DNA of 64,000 nt, from positions 124,001 to 188,000 of the forward strand of contig CAIMLR010000028.1 of assembly GCA_903842345.1 (NCBI GenBank), written 5' to 3'. The first letter of the stretch is position 1, and each line of letters starts with the position of its first letter. Made by a program: the position numbers and the translations under genes. The notes beneath the pieces are model-generated. The model was given only the letters and a program-made list of their open reading frames with translations, was not told the DNA's origin and made no database searches. This document shows, piece after piece, positions 8,004-17,200 of this stretch. This DNA comes from an uncultured Myxococcales bacterium. GTDB taxonomy: Bacteria; Myxococcota_A; UBA9042.

Positions 8004-9551
8004 ATGCCAGGCCGCTGTTTGCGTCTCGGATTTGCCCGTGTGAACCAGGAGACCAACGCGCTCTCCCCGGTGCGGACCACGCTCGACGACTTCCACGCGA
8101 CGCACTGGCTGGAAGGCCCCAAGCTGCTCGCCGCGTGCGGGCGCAAGTCCATGGAAGTGCCGGGCATGTTCCGCAACGCGGAGCTCTCCGGCTTTGTCCA
8201 GGAAGCGCACAAGCTGGCCCACGACCACGACCTCGCGCACGGGCATGTGGGCGTCGCGCTGGTGCCGCTGGTGTCCGCGTGGGCGGTGCCGAGCGGGCCG
8301 CTGACCCGGGAATGCCTTCAGGGCATCATCGACGCGATCCTGCAGCAGCTCCGGGCGACGGAGCCGCTCGATGGCCTGTACCTGAGCCTGCATGGCGCGA
8401 TGGGCGCGCTGGAGACGGCGGATCCGGAGGCTGAAATCATCCGGCAGATTCGCGCGGAGGTGGGCACGGCGCTGCCGATCGTCGTGACGTACGACCTGCA
8501 CGCCAGCGTGAGCCGCGAGGTTGTGGAGCAGGTCCAAGCGATTGTCGCGTACGCCACCAATCCGCACCGCGACCACGCGCGCACGGGGGCCAAGGCGGCG
8601 CGCATCCTGCTGGGCATCTGCCGCAAGCGGCTGCATCCGACGCTGGCCTGGCGTTCCCTGCCGATGCTCCTGGGTGGCGGGACGACAATCGACTTCTTGC
8701 CGCCGATGCTGGCGATCTTTCAGCGGCTGCGGCATTGGGAACGGCAGGGGAAGATCCTGTCCGGCAGCGTGCTGATGTGTCACCCGTGGAATGCCCATCC
8801 GGAGACCGGCTGGAACGTGCTGATTGTGACCGACGGCAACCGCGCGCTGGCCGAGCAGCTGGCGGAAGAAGTGGCGGAGTTGTGCTGGCAAGTGCGGCAC
8901 GAACTCCCGCCGGCGTTCCACACGCCGGAGAAGGCGATCCAGCTGGCCAAGGAAGCGCGGCTGGCGCGCCGGCTGGGCGTGGTGGTGCTGGCGGACGCGA
9001 GCGACGTGGTGAGCGCGGGCGCGCCGGGCGAGAACACGGCGCTGATTGCCGCATTGCTGGCGCACGGCCGCGAATTGGTGAGCTACGTGCCGCTGCGCGA
9101 TCCAGGCGTGGTGGCGGCGCTGTGGCCCATGGCGATCGGCAGCCAGCATGAAGTGGCGATCGGCGGCAAGCTGGACGCCGCGCGCGGTCAGCGGCTCACG
9201 CTGCAGGTCAGGATCCACGAAAAGCGCGAGTCCCACGGTGTAGGGCGGATGCTGGTGCTGGTCCATGAGAAGGTGCACATCGTCGTCGTGGAAGGTCCGG
9301 CGCTGACGATGCGGCCGGCGTTCTTCAGCAACGCCGGGTTGAATCCGTGGCGTGCGGACGTGATTGTGGTGAAAAACTTCTTTCCGTTCCGCATGTTCTT
9401 TGCGGCGATGGCGCGGTTGACGCTCTACGTGAAGTCGAGCGGCGTGACGGATTTTGACGCGGCGCACACGCTTGAATTTGCTGGAGAAATCCATCCGCGC
9501 GACGCGGTGACGGAATGGCGAACGGCGGATCGGCGACGGCGGTTTGGCTGA
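8004..9551 (+). CDS. M81 family metalloprotein, microcystinase C (MlrC)-like
   Basis: A 515-residue protein with both halves of the M81 family: the N-terminal DUF1485 domain (FARVNQETNALSP, LYLSLHGAMG, VVTYDLHASVS, NPHRDHARTG) and the C-terminal MlrC domain from about 310 (VVLADASDVVSAGAPGEN, VVVKNFFPFR). The His/Asp residues in SLHGAMG, DLHA and NPHRDH are the probable zinc ligands. MlrC cleaves linearised microcystin, but most relatives have unknown substrates and occur in catabolic or transport operons. The start lies 2 bp after the lyase stop, so translation is probably coupled. Last gene of the 2.5-9.6 kb operon. Confidence 0.85.
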   Translation: MPGRCLRLGFARVNQETNALSPVRTTLDDFHATHWLEGPKLLAACGRKSMEVPGMFRNAELSGFVQEAHKLAHDHDLAHGHVGVALVPLVSAWAVPSGPLTRECLQGIIDAILQQLRATEPLDGLYLSLHGAMGALETADPEAEIIRQIRAEVGTALPIVVTYDLHASVSREVVEQVQAIVAYATNPHRDHARTGAKAARILLGICRKRLHPTLAWRSLPMLLGGGTTIDFLPPMLAIFQRLRHWERQGKILSGSVLMCHPWNAHPETGWNVLIVTDGNRALAEQLAEEVAELCWQVRHELPPAFHTPEKAIQLAKEARLARRLGVVVLADASDVVSAGAPGENTALIAALLAHGRELVSYVPLRDPGVVAALWPMAIGSQHEVAIGGKLDAARGQRLTLQVRIHEKRESHGVGRMLVLVHEKVHIVVVEGPALTMRPAFFSNAGLNPWRADVIVVKNFFPFRMFFAAMARLTLYVKSSGVTDFDAAHTLEFAGEIHPRDAVTEWRTADRRRRFG

Positions 9552-9560
9552 CCCGCGGTC

Positions 9561-9589
9561 TCGTCAGCGGCCGACGTGCCGTGTACACT
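9561..9589 (+). promoter_or_regulatory. Probable promoter of the release factor 3 gene
   Basis: TCGTCA at 9561-9566, 17 bp, TACACT at 9584-9589 followed by GCGCCGCC. The layout (TANNCT then GCGCC) recurs before several genes here. Expected transcription start near 9596, 31 bp before the ATG at 9627. Confidence 0.45.
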
Positions 9590-9626
9590 GCGCCGCCCGC
9601 GAGGGCACCGAGGAGCACAACGACCT

Positions 9627-11213
9627 ATGTCCGCAGAATTGGAACGCGAAATCCGCCGCCGCCGCTCATTTGCCATCATCTCGCACCCCGATGCGGGCAA
9701 AACGACGATGACGGAGAAGCTGCTGCTTTTTGGCGGCGCGATCCAGTTGGCCGGCGCGGTCAAGGCCAAGAAGTCGCAGCAGTCGGCGCGGTCGGACTGG
9801 ATGTCCATTGAAAAGGAGCGCGGTATTTCCGTTTCTACGGCGGTGATGTCCTTTGAGTACCGCGATTTGGCACTCAACCTGCTGGATACGCCGGGCCACA
9901 ACGACTTCTCAGAAGACACGTTCCGCACGTTGACCGCGGTCGACTCCGTGCTCATGGTCATTGACGCCGCCAAGGGCGTGGAAACCCAGACGCGGCGGCT
10001 CCTGGAAGTGTGTCGGCTCAAGCGCACGCCGGTCATTACCTTCATCAACAAGCTCGATTTGGACGCGATGGAGCCGCTCGACATTCTCGACAACCTCGAG
10101 AAAGAGTTGGGCATGTTGACGACGCCGTTTACGTGGCCGATTGGCATGGGCCCCGACTTCAAGGGCGTGTACGACCTGCGCGACAAGACGGTGAATTTCT
10201 ACCTGGCGGCGGCGCGTGGGCGGCGCAATGAACGGGAAATCCTGCACAGCCTGGAAGGGCCGGAGGCGGAGGAGCTGCTCGGCAAGCACCGCACGCAGCT
10301 TGTGGAGGAAATTGACCTGCTGCAAGGCGCCGCGTCGCCGTGGGATGAGACCGCGTTCCTGCGCGGCCAGTTGACGCCGGTGTTCTTTGGCTCCGCGCTG
10401 AACAATTTTGGCGTGAAAGAGCTGCTGGATTGCTTCTGCGACTTGGCGCCGCCGCCGCAGCCGCGCGAGACGCTGACGCGCATCGTGATGCCCGAGGAAG
10501 AGAAGTTCAGCGGTTTTGTCTTCAAAATCCAGGCCAACATGGACAAGAACCACCGGGACCGCATGGCGTTCCTGCGCGTGTGTTCGGGCACGTTCCGGCG
10601 CGGCATGCGCATCATCCACGTGCGGACGGGCAAGGAGCTGCAGGTGCGCAACGCCATGACGTTCCTGGCGCGCGACCGCAGCATCGTGGAAGAAGCGTAT
10701 CCGGGCGACATCATCGGCATTCCCAACCACGGCACGATCCGCATCGCGGACACGTTCACCGAGGGCGAGAACCTGCAATTCACCGGCGTGCCGAGTTTTG
10801 CGCCCGAGCTGTTCCGCCGCGTGCGCCTGCGCGACCCGATGAAGGCCAAGCAGCTGCAAAAGGGCTTGGAGCAAGTGTGCGAAGAGGGCGCGGCGCAGCT
10901 GTTCCGGCCGTTGATCGGCTCGGACTACATTGTGGGCGCCTTGGGCGCGCTGCAGTTTGAAGTGATCGAGGCACGGTTGCGCGACGAGTACAGCGTGGAC
11001 GCGGCGTTTGAAGGCATGGCGTTGCAGGTTTGCCGCTGGGTCGCCTTTGACAAGCCGGAAGCGCGGCGGACGTTTGAGAACGCCTACACCAAGGATTTGT
11101 TCCAGGACGGCGCGGGCAATCTGTGCCTGCTGACAGAGACCCGGTTCCGCGCGGAGTACATCGCCGAGAAGAACCCGGGCGTGCGCCTGACGACGACGGT
11201 CGAGCTGCACTGA
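9627..11213 (+). CDS. prfC: Peptide chain release factor 3
   Basis: A 528-residue translational GTPase, the same length as E. coli RF3 (529). G1 SHPDAGKTTMTEK, the switch I/G2 stretch SDWMSIEKERGISV, G3 DTPGHNDFSEDT and G4 NKLD are all present, followed by domain II (FVFKIQANMDKNHRDRMAF) and the RF3-specific C-terminal domain. RF3 uses GTP to remove RF1/RF2 from the ribosome after peptide release. The ATG at 9627 is chosen over an in-frame upstream start because GAGGAG lies at 9610 and the RF3 family begins at this point. Transcribed alone from the promoter at 9561. Confidence 0.96.
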   Translation: MSAELEREIRRRRSFAIISHPDAGKTTMTEKLLLFGGAIQLAGAVKAKKSQQSARSDWMSIEKERGISVSTAVMSFEYRDLALNLLDTPGHNDFSEDTFRTLTAVDSVLMVIDAAKGVETQTRRLLEVCRLKRTPVITFINKLDLDAMEPLDILDNLEKELGMLTTPFTWPIGMGPDFKGVYDLRDKTVNFYLAAARGRRNEREILHSLEGPEAEELLGKHRTQLVEEIDLLQGAASPWDETAFLRGQLTPVFFGSALNNFGVKELLDCFCDLAPPPQPRETLTRIVMPEEEKFSGFVFKIQANMDKNHRDRMAFLRVCSGTFRRGMRIIHVRTGKELQVRNAMTFLARDRSIVEEAYPGDIIGIPNHGTIRIADTFTEGENLQFTGVPSFAPELFRRVRLRDPMKAKQLQKGLEQVCEEGAAQLFRPLIGSDYIVGALGALQFEVIEARLRDEYSVDAAFEGMALQVCRWVAFDKPEARRTFENAYTKDLFQDGAGNLCLLTETRFRAEYIAEKNPGVRLTTTVELH

Positions 11214-11254
11214 CCGCGCGTTCTGCGCCGACCGCCTCCGGCTTTGGTTCCGGC

Positions 11255-11283
11255 TTGCGTCCGTTCGCCGAGATCGGTACTTT
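11255..11283 (+). promoter_or_regulatory. Probable promoter of the DUF3105 lipoprotein pair
   Basis: TTGCGT at 11255-11260, 17 bp, TACTTT at 11278-11283, then GCGCCGG. About 40 bp before the ATG at 11323. Confidence 0.4.
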
Positions 11284-11322
11284 GCGCCGGTCAGCGCGCC
11301 TGCTGACCTGAGGCTGCCCGCG

Positions 11323-12048
11323 ATGCGTATTCTCCCCGTTGTGTTGCTGCTGACCCTGACCGCGTGCACGGAGCCGGCTTCGACGAACGCAGACTGCGAT
11401 CAACGCTATCAACTGGCCGCGACGCCGAATTGGACCGGCGATTGCGTCAATGCGCAGGTCGATTGGCAGGACGCGACGTGCCAGGACGCCGCGTGGCAGC
11501 TACCGGCTTGCGGGACGACGACGGTCATCGACGGCGGCGATTTTGGCGGCCAGCACATCCAACTGCCCAACGCCATCACGTACACGGACGATCCGCCGAT
11601 GTCCGGACCGCACCGCGCGGAATGGCCGCACTGGGGCGAATACGGGTTTGCGCCCAAGCAGCGCTGGCTGCACTCGATGGAGCACGGGGCGGTGGTGCTG
11701 CTCTACAATCCGTGCGCGCCGGCGGAGCTTGTCGCCACGCTGCGCGCTTATGCCCAGAGTGTCCCGGCTGACGCGGGCGGGGCATTTCGGTGGGTGCTGA
11801 CGCCCTATCCCGGGCTTGATTCCGCGTATTCGCTCGTGACCTGGCGCCATCGCCTCAAGGGCAACTGTTTTGACGCCGCCGCCGCCGATGCGTTTCGCGC
11901 CGCGCACTACCGCAAGGCGCCCGAGGACGAGGGCGTCGATGGCGTGTATGCCTGCAGCTGGATGGGCACGAACTGCAATGGCTCGCCGGGCGCGAGCAGT
12001 GCCGCGGATGCCACCACCAGCGGGCTGGTGCCGCGGGACGGCCAGTGA
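11323..12048 (+). CDS. DUF3105 lipoprotein, copy 1
   Basis: A 241-residue lipoprotein: signal peptide MRILPVVLLLTLTAC with lipobox Cys15. The C-terminal half is a DUF3105 domain with its typical PPMSGPH and HSMEHGAVVLLY motifs, the latter containing the conserved HxxEHG. The family's function is unknown; the conserved His/Glu cluster suggests a metal or small-ligand site. Additional Cys residues (CQDAAWQLPAC, NPCAP, GNCFD) could form disulfides outside the cytoplasm. It is coupled to a paralogue by a GTGA overlap at 12045. Alignable blocks with that paralogue include WQDATC, RWVLTPYP and LVTWRH, so the pair arose by tandem duplication. Confidence 0.8.
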   Translation: MRILPVVLLLTLTACTEPASTNADCDQRYQLAATPNWTGDCVNAQVDWQDATCQDAAWQLPACGTTTVIDGGDFGGQHIQLPNAITYTDDPPMSGPHRAEWPHWGEYGFAPKQRWLHSMEHGAVVLLYNPCAPAELVATLRAYAQSVPADAGGAFRWVLTPYPGLDSAYSLVTWRHRLKGNCFDAAAADAFRAAHYRKAPEDEGVDGVYACSWMGTNCNGSPGASSAADATTSGLVPRDGQ

Positions 12049-12755
12049 CACACGCGCTGCTCGTCGCGGGGCTGTTGTTGACGGCGCTGGCGTGCAGCGA
12101 TCCGTACGTCAACGAGCCGTACAAGCCGGATCCGACGCCGTGGCTGGCGACCTGCGGGGATACTGCGCTCGACTGGCAGGACGCGACGTGTCCGGATGCC
12201 AATTGGCAGATGCCGACCTGTACGCCCGTGGTGGCGATGGACGCGCCGGAGCAGGGCCATGACATCGTGGCGCTGCCGGCGCCGTTGACCTACGCGGAGT
12301 CGCCGCCGCTCTCAGGAAATCACCGGCCGGATTGGGCGCGCTGGGGCGAATATGCGTTCCTGCCGCCGCAGCGTTGGGTCTACAACCTGCAGCTGGGCGG
12401 CGTCGTGGTGCTGTACAACCCGTGCGTGGCCGCGCCGCTGGTGGAGACGCTCCGGCAGTTTCTGCGCGACCAGCCAGCCGACGCGACGGGTGCGTATCGG
12501 TGGGTGCTGACGCCGTATCCCAACTTGAAGACGCCGTTCGCCCTCGTGACGTGGCGCCACAGCTTGAGCGGCAACTGCTTTGACCCGGTGGCCGCGTTGG
12601 CGTTTGTCCAAGCGCATTATCGGCAGGCGCCGGAGGACAACGCGGCGCAGGGCGCGTATGCCTACGCGTGGATCGGCAAGGCGGGTTACTTGCTGACGGG
12701 ACCGGTCACCGCGGATGGCCTGTGTCTGCCGGACACAGCGCCGGACGCGCAATAG
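12045..12755 (+). CDS. DUF3105-related lipoprotein, copy 2 (motif lost)
   Basis: A 236-residue paralogue of the preceding lipoprotein, starting at GTG 12045 within a GTGA overlap. The signal peptide ends in LLLTALAC (Cys17). It keeps PPLSGNH, LYNPC, RWVLTPYP and TWRH. Where copy 1 has the HSMEHG motif this copy reads YNLQLGG, so the His and Glu that define the family are gone while the scaffold is kept. It may be a structural partner of copy 1 or a subfunctionalised binding protein. The stop lies 15 bp from the convergent desaturase gene. Confidence 0.75.
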   Translation: MTHALLVAGLLLTALACSDPYVNEPYKPDPTPWLATCGDTALDWQDATCPDANWQMPTCTPVVAMDAPEQGHDIVALPAPLTYAESPPLSGNHRPDWARWGEYAFLPPQRWVYNLQLGGVVVLYNPCVAAPLVETLRQFLRDQPADATGAYRWVLTPYPNLKTPFALVTWRHSLSGNCFDPVAALAFVQAHYRQAPEDNAAQGAYAYAWIGKAGYLLTGPVTADGLCLPDTAPDAQ

Positions 12756-12770
12756 CCTGCGGGCGAGCGC

Positions 12771-13898
12771 CTACGCCACCGCCAACGGCGCAACCGGCCG
12801 CTGACCCATCGTCTTCAGCCACGCGTAGTGGGCGTGGAGCGCGCCCTTGAGCTTGGGCTGCACGAGGTAGACCAAGCCATTCTCACGCGCCGTCGCTTCG
12901 ACAAGCTTGGCCAGCGCCGGGTAGTGCAGGTGGCACACCTTGGGGAACAGGTGGTGCACGACCTGAAAATTCAGGCCGCCCATGTACCAGCTCAGGAACT
13001 TGTTGCGCGGCGCGAAATCGACGGTCGTTTTCAGCTGATGGCTGGCCCAATCGTCCGTGAGACGACCGCTCGCCGGGATTGGCACCATCTCCGCTTCACT
13101 CACGCAATGCGCCAACTGGAACGTGGTGGCCAGCGTGACGCCGACCACGGCGCACACCAAAAAGTACATCGGCACCACGAAATACCAGGGGTAGAGCAGC
13201 AGCGGAATCACCCATCCCAGCGTGATGTGCAGCGCCTTGCCCGTGAGCATCACGACCCAGTCGCGCGCGGTCATCTTGGGCAGCTGCAGCGGACCCACGC
13301 GACCGATGGCGATGTTGTAGAAGTCGTCAAAGACCACCCATTTGGGCAGCAACAGGCAGTACAGCACCCACATGTAGATGTGCTGGCCGCGGTGCATCGG
13401 CAGCCACTTCTGGTGCGGCGACATGCGGCTCAGGAGACCCAGTTCCAGGTCGTCGTCCATGCCGCCGATGTTGGTCCACGTGTGGTGCAGCGTGTTGTGC
13501 TTGGTGCGCCAGATGAACGAGCTCGCGCCCATTGCGTCCAGCGAATAGCCGACCCAGCGGTTGACCGTCGGGTTGCGCGAATAGGCGCCGTGGTTGGCGT
13601 CATGCATCACCGCCATGCCGATCCCGGCGATGGCCAATCCGAGGCTCACGGCCAGCGGCAGCTTGAGCCACCACGGCGTCGGCAGCAGCACCAGCGCCGC
13701 CCAGGAAGTGAGGAACCACAGCCAGATGACAACCGTCTTGCGGACCATCGCTGGCAGGTCGCGCTCCGGCAGACCGCTGTCGGTGAAATAGCGATCCGCG
13801 CGCTCCTGCAACTGCTTGGCAAACGCGGACTCGCGGCCGAATTTCACCAACCGGTGGGCACTTTCTGGCACTTGTTGCGTCATGCTGTCCGTTGTCAT
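12771..13898 (-). CDS. Membrane fatty-acid desaturase
   Basis: A 375-residue acyl-lipid/acyl-CoA desaturase. The three His boxes of the di-iron site are HDANHG, HNTLHHTWTN and QVVHHLFP. The last has Gln as its first residue, as in front-end (delta-6-like) and linoleoyl-CoA desaturases. Two pairs of membrane segments flank the boxes (LWFLTSWAALVLL, LAVSLGLAIAGIGMAV and ITLGWVIPLLLYPWY, VPMYFLVCAVVGVTL). No cytochrome b5 domain is fused. The ATG at 13898 (MTTDSMTQ) has GGGAGG about 8 bp upstream; the frame stays open further upstream but without family similarity. It introduces double bonds into membrane lipid acyl chains. Confidence 0.9.
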   Translation of the reverse strand: MTTDSMTQQVPESAHRLVKFGRESAFAKQLQERADRYFTDSGLPERDLPAMVRKTVVIWLWFLTSWAALVLLPTPWWLKLPLAVSLGLAIAGIGMAVMHDANHGAYSRNPTVNRWVGYSLDAMGASSFIWRTKHNTLHHTWTNIGGMDDDLELGLLSRMSPHQKWLPMHRGQHIYMWVLYCLLLPKWVVFDDFYNIAIGRVGPLQLPKMTARDWVVMLTGKALHITLGWVIPLLLYPWYFVVPMYFLVCAVVGVTLATTFQLAHCVSEAEMVPIPASGRLTDDWASHQLKTTVDFAPRNKFLSWYMGGLNFQVVHHLFPKVCHLHYPALAKLVEATARENGLVYLVQPKLKGALHAHYAWLKTMGQRPVAPLAVA

Positions 13899-13929
13899 GG
13901 CTTGGTCCTCCCCGACCTTCCCCGCGTCA

Positions 13930-13959
13930 AAGGTAAGCGGACGCGCAAGCGATTGTCGC
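13930..13959 (-). promoter_or_regulatory. Possible promoter of the desaturase gene
   Basis: On the minus strand GCGACA (13959-13954), 18 bp, TACCTT (13935-13930). Start codon 32 bp further on at 13898. Weak match. Confidence 0.25.
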
Positions 13960-14166
13960 GCCGCCACCGAAAAATAGCCCGCCAACGCGGCCGACTGACG
14001 CAACGGTGACGCGCGCTGGAGCGGGTTTTCGCGGGTAAACGGGAGAGGCCGGTGCTTGGGCGGCCGCAGACGGCGGTCTGATCGCGGCGGTTCGTTGACG
14101 ATCCGCAACGTGCGTCGGCGCGGCCGGGGGCTCTTCACAGGATTGTTGCAAAAGTGTAATTGGCGC

Positions 14167-14194
14167 TTGTTCCGCGCCGCAGAAAGTGTATTTT
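14167..14194 (+). promoter_or_regulatory. Possible promoter of the MopE-repeat lipoprotein gene
   Basis: TTGTTC at 14167-14172, 16 bp, TATTTT at 14189-14194, in the most AT-rich part of the intergenic region, about 54 bp before the ATG at 14248. Confidence 0.35.
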
Positions 14195-14247
14195 CCCCTG
14201 TTCGGCGCAGTACTTTTACCGCGTCGCCCACCGGATGCTTGTGCCCC

Positions 14248-17200
14248 ATGACGCTTGTCAACTTTGTCCGGACGCATCGCGCCCACCGCGCTGCTTTGCG
14301 CGCCGCTTCCTGTTGTTGCCTGGTCGGCTTGCTCGTGGCGGCGTGCAGCAGCCCCGCTGCGAGTTCCACGGGTTCACTCGCGGACGACGCGGCGAACGAC
14401 GCCAACTTGCCGCATTTTGACAGCCACGATGGCGGCAAGGACGGCACCGCGGGTCAGGATGGCCTGCAGGACGCCGCGACGACCCACGATGGCGACTTGA
14501 CGGATCTGGGCGACGGCACAGACGGCAGCCTCGACGGCGGCGACACCGGCTTCGTCAACGACTGCCTCACCGGCTGCAGCGACACGCTCGACGCCGTGAC
14601 CGACGCGCCCGCCTGTGACTTTCCCGCGAGCCCCGCGCCCGGCGAGCCCGGCGCCACGTGCAAGACTGCCGACGAATGCGACAGCGGGTTTTGCATTGAC
14701 AGCCCGGACGGCAAGATTTGCACCGCCGCGTGCATCAGCTGCTGCCCCGCCGGATTCCAGTGCGGCAAGATGCCCGGAATCGACGTGGCGTTTGCCTGCT
14801 TGCCCAAGCAATTGGCGCTCTGCCAGCCATGCGCCACGGACGCTGAATGCGGCAAGGTCGACCCCGGCGCGCTGTGCCTCAGCTACGGCGCCGCGGGCAG
14901 TTTCTGCGGGACCGGTTGCGCGGGGAACGCGGCCTGTCCGGGTGGCTATGCGTGTCAGGACTCGGCGGGCCAATTGGGCGCCGCCAAGCAATGTGTGCGC
15001 ACCCAAGGTGCGTGCAGTTGCACCAAGTGGGGCGCATTTGTCGGCGCGACGACGGACTGCACGCAGCAAAACGACCTGGGCACGTGCAAGGGCACGCGCA
15101 AATGCGCGCTCGCGGGCCTGACGGCGTGCAGCGCGCCCGCGCCCGCGACCGAGACTTGCAACGGCGTGGACGACAACTGCGACGGCGTCACGGACCCAGC
15201 CAACGCCGCGGGCTGCACGCTCTACTTCACCGACAATGACGGCGACGGCTTTGGCGGCGGCAAGGGCAGCTGCCTGTGCACCGACTCCGGCCTGAAAACG
15301 ACGGTGGGCGGCGACTGCAACGACCAGTCGCTCGCCATCCATCCCGGCGCCAAGGAGATCTGCGACGGGCTGGACAACGACTGCGACGGCCAGACCGACC
15401 CGGGCTTTCCCGACAGCAACAGCGACGGCTTTGCTGACTGCGTGGATCCGGACATCGACGGCGACGGCGTGGTGAACGTCAACGATTGCGCGCCTGCCAA
15501 CGCGGCGATTTTTCCGGGCGCCAAGGAAATCTGCGACGGGTTGGACAACGACTGCAACGGCGTGACGGACGACGCGGGCGCGACGGGCTGCACCCTGTGG
15601 TTCCAGGACAATGACGGCGACGGCAGCGGCGCGGGCTTGGGACAGTGCCTGTGCGACGTCTCCGGCAAATTCACGGCAGCCACCGGCGGCGACTGCAACG
15701 ACAGCAACGGCGCGATTCACCCCGGCGCGACCGAGGTCTGCAACGACGCCGACGACAACTGCAACGGCGCGAGCGATGAAGGCTGCGACGACGACCTGGA
15801 TTTGTGGTGCGACGCGACGATGACCGTCGTCGGCGCGCCGAGCGTCTGCGCGTCCGGCAAGCAGGACTGCAACGACGCCGCGGGCAACATCCATCCCGGT
15901 CAGGCGGAGGTCTGCGGCAACGGCATCGACGACAACTGCGACGGATTGACGGACACCGGCGACAGCTTGAGCGGCTGCATCGTGTACTACGTCGACAACG
16001 ACGGCGACGGCTACGGCGACAAGTCGCTTTCCCAGTGCCTGTGCGCCGCCAGCTCGCTCTACACGACCCAGATCGCCGGCGACTGCAATGACACCGATGC
16101 CAAGGTCAATCCCAAGGCGCAGGAAGTCTGCAACGGCAAGGACGACGACTGCGACGGCGTGACGGACGGCGCGACGGCCGCGGAGTGCAAGCTCTACTTC
16201 AACGATGCGGACGGCGACACGTTTGGCGTGACGGCGGACCAGAAATGCCAATGCGGGCCGATCGGCACGTACACCGCGACCGCGGGCGGCGACTGCAACG
16301 ACGGCGCGTCCGCGATCCACCCTGGCGTCGCGGAGACGTGCAACGGCATCGACGACGACTGCGACGGGCTCACGGATCCGGCCAACACCGCAGACTGCGC
16401 GCCGTACTACAAGGACAGCGACGGCGACGGGTACGGCAGCTACCAGGGCGGCAACAAGTGCCTCTGCGCGGCGATCTCCGGCTACGTCTCCGCGGGCGGC
16501 GATTGCGATGACACCAAGGCCGCGGTCCATCCCAACGCGACGGAAATCTGCAACGGCATCGATGACAACTGCGACAACGCCGTGGATCCGCTGAACACGA
16601 GCGGTTGCACCGCGTACCACATTGACGCGGACGGGGACGCTTTTGGCCAAACGTTCTCGCAATGTGCATGCGCCGCGGACGGGTTCTACACCGCGCTCAA
16701 CGGCGACGACTGCGACGACACGAACGCCAAGATCAATCCCAAGGCCGTGGAAATCTGCGACGGACAGGACAACAACTGCGACGGGGCGACCGACGAAGGC
16801 GTCCAAGGCACGTACTTCGCCGACGCCGACCTGGACGGCTACGGCGTGGGCAGCGGCAACGCGCAGTGCAAGCCGACGACGCCGTTCTCCGCAACGCTGA
16901 ACGGCGACTGCGATGACGCGAACAAGGCGGTGAACCCTGGCGCGAGCGAGACGTGCAACCAGGTCGACGACAACTGCAATGGCGCGACGGACGAGGGCTT
17001 GCCGACGCAGACGTACTTCGCCGATGGCGACAAGGACGGTTACGGCGCGGGGCTGGGCCAGACCCGATGCGCACCGAGCGCGGGCTACCCGGCGACGTTG
17101 GGCACCGACTGCGCGGACTCCGATCCGGCGATTCACCCCGGCGCCACGGAAACGTGCAACCTGAAGGACGACAACTGCAACGGCCAGACGGACGAAGGCG

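Larger units (their letters stand above)
13899..14247. other. Divergent intergenic region with an AT-richer core
   Basis: About 350 bp between the desaturase and the giant MopE-repeat gene. The stretch 14140-14220 is clearly less GC-rich than its surroundings and contains the candidate promoter at 14167-14194. A candidate promoter for the desaturase lies at 13930-13959. No gene is apparent. Confidence 0.5.

Noticed and set aside
7452-9494. A minus-strand open frame of 680 codons opposite the M81 and lyase genes
   Set aside because: Same kind of shadow: it spans the ends of two well-supported plus-strand genes and has no recognisable motif.
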